Positions 6,351 to 12,485 of a DNA stretch of 13,242 nt are shown here, piece by piece (the stretch's first letter is position 1; the number at the start of each line of letters is the position of its first letter). This stretch comes from Alphaproteobacteria bacterium (GTDB lineage Bacteria > Pseudomonadota > Alphaproteobacteria > Sphingomonadales > Emcibacteraceae): NCBI GenBank assembly GCA_002401545.1, contig NVTJ01000068.1:1-13242 (forward strand), in the 5' to 3' direction. The position numbers and the translations under genes are program-made. The notes beneath the pieces were generated by a model. It searched no databases and was not told where the DNA came from. It worked only from the letters and a program-made list of their open reading frames with translations.

Positions 6351-7895
6351 TTAATGCCTTCCCGATGGCAGAATATCCATCACCGGGGTGGAAAAGGCCC
6401 CCTCTTTCACCAAAGCGGTAATGGCTTCAATATCGGGGGAAAAATAGCGGTCCTTGTCATAAAAGGCGACTTTTCCCCGGATTTTACCCTGCATTTCCTG
6501 TAGCATCACAGATGTTTTTTCCGGTGCCCGCAGGTCGATACCCTGGGCAGCGGCCAACAATTCAATGGCGATAACGCTGGCGCTGTTAAAGGCCATATCA
6601 GATAATCGCCGGGCACCGAAGGTGGCCATACTCACATGGTCCTCCTGATTGGCGCTGGTGGGGATGCTGTCTACACTGGCGGGATGGGCCAGGCTTTTAT
6701 TTTCCGATACCAGCGCCGCTGCCGTGACCTGGGCGATCATAAAGCCCGAATTAATGCCGCTGTTTTTGACCAGAAAGGCGGGCAGGTTGCTCATTTTCGG
6801 ATCAATCAGGAAGGCCAGCCGCCGTTCGGAAATGGCGGCAATTTCACAGATCGCCAGAGCCAGCGTATCGGCGGCGAAAGCCACCGGTTCGGCGTGGAAA
6901 TTACCGCCGGAAATCACGTCACCACCCTCAAAAATCAGCGGATTGTCGGTAACGGCGTTGGCTTCAATATGTAAGGTGCGGGCGGCATTATTGATGATGT
7001 CGAGACAGGCGCCCATGACCTGTGGCTGACAGCGCAGGGAATAGGGGTCCTGTACTTTACCGCAGTCAACGTGGGAGCGCAAGATGCCGCTGCCTTTGAG
7101 AAGTTCCAGATATTTTGGCGCCACCGCCCTCTGTCCCGGCTGACGGCGGGCAGCATGAATTCGGTCATCAAAAGGGGCGATACTTCCCATCAGCGCATCA
7201 ATGCTTAAGGCACCCGCAACCACCGCAGCGGCGAAAATATCCTCTGTCTGGAACAGTCCCGCCAGCGCCAGCGCCGTGGATACCTGTGTCCCGTTGAGGA
7301 AGGCCAGTCCTTCCTTGGCGCTGAGGGCCAGCGGTTTAAGTCCGGCTTTTTTCAGGGCGTCTGCGGCGCGGATTTTCACCCCCTCGCAGCGCACATATCC
7401 TTCGCCCATCAAGGCCGCCGTCATATGGGCCAGCGGGGCCAGATCACCAGAGGCTCCAACAGACCCTTTTTCCGGGATACAGGCAATCAGGCCACTATTA
7501 ATAAAATCAAGGAAGGCGATGATGGTTGAGGGGCGGATACCGGAATAGCCCTGACTGAGGCTCGAGATTTTTAGAATGTAAATCAGCCGCACTACCTCAT
7601 CGGGCAGGTCATCACCAACCCCGACACTGTGGGACAGAACCAGATTTGTCTGAAGCTGTTCCAGTTGATCGTCAGCGATGCTGGTGCTGGCCAAAAGCCC
7701 GAACCCGGTATTGATGCCGTAAACCGTGCGCCCCTCGGCAATGATGTCCTCCACAGTTTTGCGCGATCGTTCAATCTCAGGAAAGGCAGATTTATTCAGC
7801 GCGACCTGATGGTCTAAACGATAAGTTCTGCACAGGTCGCCAAGGGACATTTCCGCCGGATGGATGGTAAAAATATTGTCAGATATATGGCTCAT
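6351..7895 (-). CDS. hutH: histidine ammonia-lyase (histidase)
   Basis: HutH removes ammonia from L-histidine to give urocanate, the first step of the pathway, in the cytoplasm. The 514-residue length is usual. The Ala148-Ser149-Gly150 triad within GSVGASGDLAPL is the one that cyclises into the MIO electrophilic cofactor, and VYGINTGFG (Tyr59) supplies the conserved catalytic tyrosine. Further family blocks include FLNGTQVS, the GGNFHAEPVAFAAD stretch and the SANQEDHVSMA stretch near residues 415-425. This last block and the histidine route context distinguish it from phenylalanine or tyrosine ammonia-lyases. The ATG lies three bases after the hutU stop with AAGGA seven bases upstream, so it is the middle gene of a tight operon. 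No key residue is missing. Confidence 0.97.
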   Translation of the reverse strand: MSHISDNIFTIHPAEMSLGDLCRTYRLDHQVALNKSAFPEIERSRKTVEDIIAEGRTVYGINTGFGLLASTSIADDQLEQLQTNLVLSHSVGVGDDLPDEVVRLIYILKISSLSQGYSGIRPSTIIAFLDFINSGLIACIPEKGSVGASGDLAPLAHMTAALMGEGYVRCEGVKIRAADALKKAGLKPLALSAKEGLAFLNGTQVSTALALAGLFQTEDIFAAAVVAGALSIDALMGSIAPFDDRIHAARRQPGQRAVAPKYLELLKGSGILRSHVDCGKVQDPYSLRCQPQVMGACLDIINNAARTLHIEANAVTDNPLIFEGGDVISGGNFHAEPVAFAADTLALAICEIAAISERRLAFLIDPKMSNLPAFLVKNSGINSGFMIAQVTAAALVSENKSLAHPASVDSIPTSANQEDHVSMATFGARRLSDMAFNSASVIAIELLAAAQGIDLRAPEKTSVMLQEMQGKIRGKVAFYDKDRYFSPDIEAITALVKEGAFSTPVMDILPSGRH

Positions 7896-7898
7896 GTC

Positions 7899-9569
7899 CT
7901 AGTCCTTGATCATCGGCAGATTCAAGCTTTTTTCTTTGGCGCATTTTATGGCGATGTCATATCCCGCGTCCGCATGGCGCATGACGCCGGTTGCCGGATC
8001 ATTCCACAGAACCCGGCCCAGCTTTGCCGCCGCGTCATCACTGCCATCGGCCACAATAACCACGCCCGAATGCTGGGAAAAGCCCATACCCACACCGCCG
8101 CCGTGATGCAGGCTGACCCAGGTGGCCCCGCTGGCCACATTAAGCATCGCATTGAGCAGAGGCCAGTCGGATACGGCATCGGAGCCGTCTTTCATGCTTT
8201 CGGTTTCCCGGTTGGGGCTGGCGACAGAACCGCTGTCCAGATGGTCACGGCCAATGACAATGGGGGCCTTTAGTTCGCCGTTCCTGACCATTTCGTTGAA
8301 AGCCAGCGCCAGCCTGTCCCGCTCGCCCAGACCGACCCAGCATATGCGCGCGGGCAGTCCCTGAAACGGGATGCGGTCGCGGGCCATGTCCAGCCAGTTA
8401 TGCAGATGGGGGTTGTTCGGGATCAGCTCCTTGACCTTCTGGTCTGTCTTATAAATATCTTCAGGATCACCGCTCAGCGCCACCCAGCGGAACGGGCCAA
8501 TGCCCCGGCAAAACAGCGGCCGCACGTAAGCCGGTACAAACCCCGGAAAATCAAAGGCATTTTTAACCCCCTCGTCAAAAGCAACCTGGCGGATATTATT
8601 GCCATAATCAAAGGTGGGAATACCCATGTGATGATAGTCGAGCATGGCTTTCACATGAACTGCCATTGAGGCTTTCGCCGCAAGATCAACGGCTTTGGGA
8701 TCGCTTTCCCGTTTGGCTGTCCACTCGTCCACCGTCCAGTCGATGGGCAGATAACCGTTGACCGGATCATGGGCCGATGTCTGATCAGTGACGGCATCAG
8801 GCTTTATGCCGCGCCGGACCATTTCGGGTATAATCTCTGCCGCATTACCCAACAGCCCCACGGAAAGCGCTTTGCCTTCACCGGTGGCGCGGCTGATGAT
8901 TTCCATGGCCTCATCCAGTGTCTCGGCTCTTGTATCAAGATAGCCGTTGTTCAGCCGGGCATTTATGCGGTCCGACTGACATTCAATGGCCAGCAGAGAT
9001 GCCCCGGCCATGGTGGCGGCCAGAGGCTGTGCGCCGCCCATGCCGCCAAGGCCGGCGGTCAATATCCATTTGCCCTTCAGGTCGCCGTCAAAATGCTGGC
9101 GGCCCATTTCCACAAAAGTTTCATAAGTGCCTTGCACGATGCCCTGACTGCCAATGTAAATCCAGCTTCCAGCGGTCATCTGGCCGTACATCATCAGGCC
9201 TTTTCTGTCCAGTTCATTGAAATGATCCCAGTTGGCCCAATGGGGTACCAGATTGGAATTGGCGATCAGCACCCGTGGTGCTGCTTTGTGGGTTGTGAAA
9301 ACACCGACCGGCTTGCCGCTCTGGATCAGCAGGGTTTCATCTTCCTCCAGATTTCTCAGACTTTCGACAATCCTGTCAAAACATTCCCAGTTGCGGGCGG
9401 CGCGGCCAATGCCGCCGTAAACCACCAGCGCGTGCGGATTTTCGGCAACCTCCGGGTCAAGATTATTCATCAGCATCCGCAAGGGTGCTTCCGTTGCCCA
9501 GCTTTTGGCGCTGAGTTTTGTGCCCGTGGCGGCCCTGACAAGGCGCGAATTCAATCTGTTGTCTGCCAT
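7899..9569 (-). CDS. hutU: urocanate hydratase (urocanase)
   Basis: HutU hydrates urocanate to 4-imidazolone-5-propionate, using tightly bound NAD+ as an electrophile. I choose the ATG at 9567-9569 (556 residues) rather than the TTG nine bases upstream, because AGG lies about ten bases before this ATG but only one base before the TTG. With this start, the cysteine of ARICWVGLGER falls exactly at residue 410, the number of the essential cysteine in Pseudomonas putida urocanase as I recall it. Other family blocks are TAGLGGMGGAQP (NAD-binding glycines), FCRGIGPFRW (Cys354), GDPEDIYKTD and LHHGGGVGMG. It is the first gene of hutU-hutH-hutG. A putative HutC operator ends 11 bases upstream of its start, so expression is probably repressed when urocanate is absent. 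Confidence 0.97.
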   Translation of the reverse strand: MADNRLNSRLVRAATGTKLSAKSWATEAPLRMLMNNLDPEVAENPHALVVYGGIGRAARNWECFDRIVESLRNLEEDETLLIQSGKPVGVFTTHKAAPRVLIANSNLVPHWANWDHFNELDRKGLMMYGQMTAGSWIYIGSQGIVQGTYETFVEMGRQHFDGDLKGKWILTAGLGGMGGAQPLAATMAGASLLAIECQSDRINARLNNGYLDTRAETLDEAMEIISRATGEGKALSVGLLGNAAEIIPEMVRRGIKPDAVTDQTSAHDPVNGYLPIDWTVDEWTAKRESDPKAVDLAAKASMAVHVKAMLDYHHMGIPTFDYGNNIRQVAFDEGVKNAFDFPGFVPAYVRPLFCRGIGPFRWVALSGDPEDIYKTDQKVKELIPNNPHLHNWLDMARDRIPFQGLPARICWVGLGERDRLALAFNEMVRNGELKAPIVIGRDHLDSGSVASPNRETESMKDGSDAVSDWPLLNAMLNVASGATWVSLHHGGGVGMGFSQHSGVVIVADGSDDAAAKLGRVLWNDPATGVMRHADAGYDIAIKCAKEKSLNLPMIKD

Positions 9570-9580
9570 CTGATACAAAC

Positions 9581-9592
9581 CTGTCTATACAA
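9581..9592. promoter_or_regulatory. putative HutC-type operator, hutU side
   Basis: CTGTCTATACAA is an imperfect palindrome of the form TTGT-N4-ACAA (one half-site base differs). The overlapping TGTCTATACAAT (9582-9593) is identical to the second site in front of hutI. GntR-family HutC repressors recognise TGTA-N2-TACA-like sequences, so this is their likely target. It lies between the candidate promoter and the hutU start codon and would overlap the transcription start. Confidence 0.65.
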
Positions 9593-9622
9593 TTAATATG
9601 CACACTATTGATACTTTAGCAA
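9593..9622 (-). promoter_or_regulatory. candidate sigma-70 promoter of hutU-hutH-hutG
   Basis: On the minus strand, TTGCTA (complement of 9617-9622) and TATTAA (complement of 9593-9598) are 18 bases apart, each matching four of six consensus positions. The start of transcription would fall inside the adjacent operator at 9581-9592, a classical arrangement for repression. It is a pattern match only. Confidence 0.4.
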
Positions 9623-9676
9623 AAAAAGCAAGGGATTATAAATTTTATTTCCCCTGTTTCAGCTTTTCATGTTAGC

Positions 9677-9688
9677 TTGTCTATACAA
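9677..9688. promoter_or_regulatory. putative HutC-type operator, hutI side
   Basis: TTGTCTATACAA is a palindrome with one mismatched pair (TTGT-CTAT-ACAA). The 12 bases TGTCTATACAAT at 9678-9689 repeat those at 9582-9593 exactly and in the same orientation, 96 bases apart. The site ends 14 bases before the hutI ATG, directly upstream of its AAGGA ribosome binding site (9690-9694). Occupancy by a HutC-type repressor would block hutI transcription or elongation. I see no convincing -10/-35 pair for hutI itself. Confidence 0.65.
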
Positions 9689-9702
9689 TAAGGATTTATC
9701 AT

Positions 9703-10917
9703 ATGTCACGAAAAAAACGGACAACGGTCTGGAAAGATGTCACGCTGCTGACCATGGTTGGGGACTATGGTTTAATTGATGACGGAGCGATTGCGGTAAC
9801 GGCGGGCAGGATTGTCTGGCTTGGCCGGGCGGCGGATTTGCCCACCACCTATGCGGAGGCTCATGTGATATCCTGTGGCGGGAATTTTATGACTCCCGGT
9901 CTTATTGACTGTCACACGCATCTTGTCTATGGCGGCAGCCGGGTGGCGGAATTTGAAAAGCGGCTGACCGGCGTGAGTTATGCGGATATTGCCCGCGAAG
10001 GCGGTGGTATCCTGTCCACCGTGCGGGCCACGCGCGCGACGGATGAGGATATGCTGTATTTTTTGGCGGAAAAACGTCTGGCCCAATTACAGAAAAGCGG
10101 TGTTACGACGGTTGAAATCAAATCCGGTTATGGTCTTGATCTGGAAAATGAGATGAAAATGTTGCGGGTGGCGCGCAAACTCGGGCAGGGTCCGAGCATG
10201 GATGTCGTGACCACATTTCTTGGCGCCCATGCGTTACCCCCGGAATTTAATGGCGATTCTGAGGGGTACATGGATTATGTTTGCGGGGATATGCTGGCGG
10301 CTGTGGCGCAGGAAAATCTTGCCGATGCGGTTGATGCCTTCTGTGAGGATATTGCCTTCAGTAGGGATCAGGTCGAAAGACTGTTTGTCAAGGCCCGCGA
10401 GCTTGGACTGCCGGTCAAGCTCCATGCGGAACAATTGAGTGATAGTGGCGGCGCGAAACTGGCGGCAAAATACGGGGCCTTGTCAGCGGATCATCTTGAG
10501 TATCTGGATGAGGATGGTGTGAGACAAATGGCCGCTGCGAGCATGGTTGCGGTTTTGCTGCCGGGGGCTTTTTACACGCTGCGTGATGACCATCAACCGC
10601 CCGTTGACCTGTTCCGGAAACACGGCGTTCCCATGGCGGTGGCCAGCGACAGCAACCCCGGATCCTCTCCCGTGCTTTCCCTGTCGCTGATGATCAATAT
10701 GGCATCAACTCTGTTCCGTCTGACGCCACAGGAGGCCCTCGCCGGGGTCACGCGGAATGCTGCCCGGGCTCTGGGGCTTGATGACCGGGGGGTGCTGGCG
10801 GTGGGCAGGAAAGCCGATTTTGCCCTGTGGGACATCCGCCATCCGGCGGAACTGGCGTATCAGGTCGGTGGTAATCCCTGTGTGGGGGTGGTCAAGGACG
10901 GGAAGGTAGTTTTCTAG
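9703..10917 (+). CDS. hutI: imidazolonepropionase
   Basis: HutI hydrolyses 4-imidazolone-5-propionate to N-formimino-L-glutamate, the third step of histidine breakdown. The 404-residue protein belongs to the amidohydrolase superfamily. Its metal ligands are visible: His71 and His73 in DCHTHLVYGGSR, His241 in KLHAEQLSDSGGA and Asp316 in ASDSNPGSSP; GAHALPPEF (His176) is the usual substrate-binding block. The C-terminal GRKADFALWD segment belongs to the small beta-sandwich domain. ATG at 9703 is supported by AAGGA at 9690-9694. The gene is transcribed away from hutU-hutH-hutG and shares their 133-base control region, so coordinate repression is likely. Its stop codon lies three bases before the structured repeat block starting at 10921. 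Confidence 0.97.
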   Translation: MSRKKRTTVWKDVTLLTMVGDYGLIDDGAIAVTAGRIVWLGRAADLPTTYAEAHVISCGGNFMTPGLIDCHTHLVYGGSRVAEFEKRLTGVSYADIAREGGGILSTVRATRATDEDMLYFLAEKRLAQLQKSGVTTVEIKSGYGLDLENEMKMLRVARKLGQGPSMDVVTTFLGAHALPPEFNGDSEGYMDYVCGDMLAAVAQENLADAVDAFCEDIAFSRDQVERLFVKARELGLPVKLHAEQLSDSGGAKLAAKYGALSADHLEYLDEDGVRQMAAASMVAVLLPGAFYTLRDDHQPPVDLFRKHGVPMAVASDSNPGSSPVLSLSLMINMASTLFRLTPQEALAGVTRNAARALGLDDRGVLAVGRKADFALWDIRHPAELAYQVGGNPCVGVVKDGKVVF

Positions 10918-10962
10918 TGAGGGGGGATTTTTATTAATGGGGGAAGTCTTATTTTTGTTGAT

Positions 10963-11008
10963 GGGGGGAACTATCGTTCGCTACCCGCTCACTACTTGAG
11001 TTCCCCCC
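10963..11008. repeat. internal hairpin of the intergenic element
   Basis: GGGGGGAACT (10963-10972) and AGTTCCCCCC (10999-11008) form a perfect 10-base stem with a 26-base loop. The left G6 run is also part of the 31-base outer inverted repeat, so the two pairings exclude each other. Confidence 0.7.
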
Positions 11009-11137
11009 GCTCGCGCCGCTCGCTCCCCCCTTATTGGTGTTCTATCCGTAAAGAACTCAGTAACCGAAGCCCATATGGGCTGAGGCAAGGCCAAGGGCCG
11101 CCCGAGCTAATGCGAGGAGGGGGAGTGCCCACGGCAC

Positions 11138-11153
11138 GGGGGAGTTATCCCCC
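11138..11153. repeat. short hairpin at the right side of the element
   Basis: GGGGGA-GTTA-TCCCCC is a perfect six-base stem with a four-base loop. It is preceded directly by GTGCC-CAC-GGCAC (11125-11137). In a plus-strand transcript the GTTA hairpin is followed by an A-rich rather than U-rich tract, so it does not look like an intrinsic terminator for hutI. Confidence 0.55.
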
Positions 11154-11196
11154 ATCAATAAAAAAATCCCCCCATCAACAAAAATAAGACTTCCCC

Positions 11197-12339
11197 CTAC
11201 TTTATCCGCTTAACTGAAATCTGATCTTCTGTCAGGCCAAGGTCCAGCATATCCTGCGGCAGGCCTTTTCCCATGATGAGGGATGCGGTTATCCGGCCCA
11301 TGGCGGGGGCGGTTTTGATGCCAAAGCCGCCCTGTCCCGCCAGCCAGAAAAAGCCTGTGGCTTCGGGGTCAAACCCCACCACCGGATGACCGTCCGCCAC
11401 CTGATTACGCAGTCCGGCCCAGCTATGATCAATTTTATCCACCTTTAGCCGGGTGGCTGTTTCCAGAAAATGAGCGCCGTAGGCAATGTCGATTTCTTCC
11501 GGCTGCACATCAGACGGCGGCATGAGTTTTTCATCCCCCGGCGTCATCAGGATTTTGCCCTGCTCCGGCTTGAAATAATAGCCCTCAACCGTGTCCATGA
11601 CCAGCGGCCACCCGTCAGGGCAGGTTCCCTTCGGCAGCGCGACCATAATCACGGTACGGCGCAGGGGCTGGATATGGATAGGGGATATATTGGCCATTTC
11701 CGCGACCTGATCAACCCATGCCCCGGCGGCATTAATGACGACGGGGGTGCGATAATTATTTTTTGCGGTCGTCACCTGCCAGTGATTTTCGGTCCGGGCT
11801 AATCCCGTGACCCCGGCCCGGGTAATGATGTCACCGCCTGCGGATTTTATAGCCCGCAGATAACCCTGGTGAAGGGCCGTGACATCCATGTCTGCGGCCC
11901 CCTGCTCCCTGAGGATACGGCCTTGATATTTTCGGGCCAGAACAGGCAGAAGCTGGCGGGTTTCTTCGCCGCTTACGAAGTGGGTTTTGACATCAATATC
12001 TGACAGTTTCCGGTGAAGGCTATCCAGAGAATCCTGATTTTCTGCCGTGGCGATATAGATCAGCGGTCGGGGTTTGAGCAAGGGCTGGCCGGTAAATCCT
12101 TCCGGGGGCCGGCGCAGGAAGTCTTCGCTCGTCCGCACAAGGATATTGAGCAGCGGGTCACCGTTATTGTAGCTTTTCTGAAAAATGGCCGAGGATCTGC
12201 CCGTGGTATGATATCCGGCCTGACCTTCTTTTTCAAGGATGATGACCCGGCCATGTTTGCACAGTTCAAAGCCTGCGGAAGCACCGGCAATGCCGCCGCC
12301 TATTATAATAAAGTCTGCTGTTTTTACTTTGCTGTTCAC
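11197..12339 (-). CDS. FAD-dependent amino-acid oxidoreductase (DAO family, D-arginine-dehydrogenase-like)
   Basis: With the GTG start at 12337-12339 the protein has 380 residues, the family length. It opens with the FAD-binding Rossmann motif IIIGGGIAGAS (11-21), followed by the GYHTTGRSSA block (42-51), LRRT, NAAGAWVD, AGLRNQVADG and GQGGFGIKTAPAMG near the C-terminus. Overall it reads like P. aeruginosa D-arginine dehydrogenase (DauA), an enzyme that oxidises D-amino acids to keto acids and ammonia. However, positions I align with the DauA substrate residues His48, Thr50 and Glu87 are Ile52, Gln54 and Leu93 here, while the tyrosine (Tyr57) and the arginines in LRRT and GLRN are kept, so the substrate is probably not D-arginine. 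Other starts are ATG 12387 and TTG 12417; none has a strong ribosome binding site. It is divergent from the malyl-CoA-lyase-like gene. Confidence 0.85.
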   Translation of the reverse strand: MNSKVKTADFIIIGGGIAGASAGFELCKHGRVIILEKEGQAGYHTTGRSSAIFQKSYNNGDPLLNILVRTSEDFLRRPPEGFTGQPLLKPRPLIYIATAENQDSLDSLHRKLSDIDVKTHFVSGEETRQLLPVLARKYQGRILREQGAADMDVTALHQGYLRAIKSAGGDIITRAGVTGLARTENHWQVTTAKNNYRTPVVINAAGAWVDQVAEMANISPIHIQPLRRTVIMVALPKGTCPDGWPLVMDTVEGYYFKPEQGKILMTPGDEKLMPPSDVQPEEIDIAYGAHFLETATRLKVDKIDHSWAGLRNQVADGHPVVGFDPEATGFFWLAGQGGFGIKTAPAMGRITASLIMGKGLPQDMLDLGLTEDQISVKRIK

Positions 12340-12402
12340 GGCTTGAATCTGATCCAGAATCAATGATTTTTGCCACCCTATTCCCATCGGGTGCGGGGGG
12401 CA

Positions 12403-12431
12403 ATAAAAATATATCAAACTTCACTATTCAA
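12403..12431 (-). promoter_or_regulatory. weak candidate promoter of the FAD oxidoreductase gene
   Basis: On the minus strand TTGAAT (complement of 12426-12431) and TTTTAT (complement of 12403-12408) are 17 bases apart, each four of six consensus. Transcription would begin near 12396, leaving a leader of about 57 bases to the GTG at 12339. It is only a pattern match in an AT-rich gap. Confidence 0.25.
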
Positions 12432-12485
12432 GACCGGTAAATGTGATAGATTACGGCAACGGACATAAAAGCGGAGCCTGATATC

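Larger units (their letters stand above)
10921..11197. repeat. structured intergenic element bounded by a perfect 31-base inverted repeat
   Basis: This block fills the gap between the convergent hutI and FAD-oxidoreductase genes. Bases 10939-10969 are the exact reverse complement of 11167-11197. A second, imperfect pair is 10921-10943 against 11149-11173. The arms consist of modules of a G5-6 run followed by a T-rich stretch ending in TTGAT or TTAAT, two modules per arm. Inside are further self-complementary pieces: a 10-base stem (10963-10972 with 10999-11008), a 14-base palindrome AGCCCATATGGGCT (11068-11081), GTGCC-CAC-GGCAC (11125-11137) and GGGGGA-GTTA-TCCCCC (11138-11153). GCTCGC is repeated between two C6 runs (11003-11030). 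Base composition is unlike the flanking genes. Possible natures: a non-autonomous mobile element (MITE-like), a dispersed intergenic repeat, or a two-way terminator. No transposase gene and no clear target-site duplication are seen. Confidence 0.85.

Noticed and set aside
9570..9578. TTG start for hutU, three codons upstream
   Set aside because: The AGG motif is only one base away, and the ATG at 9569 puts the essential cysteine at position 410 as in the P. putida enzyme.
8769..9596. 275-codon open frame on the plus strand opposite hutU
   Set aside because: It lies wholly within the well-supported hutU gene on the other strand and the translation shows no family motifs; it is a codon-bias shadow.
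10921..10968. G-quadruplex from three G5-6 runs
   Set aside because: Only three runs occur on this strand here and they are separated by 12-19 bases, longer than usual loops; the C-rich partners favour duplex hairpins.
10996..11187. 63-codon open frame inside the inverted-repeat block
   Set aside because: It runs through the hairpins and the right arm of the repeat, has no good ribosome binding site, and the product is low-complexity and rich in Pro/Arg/Ser as expected from repeat DNA.
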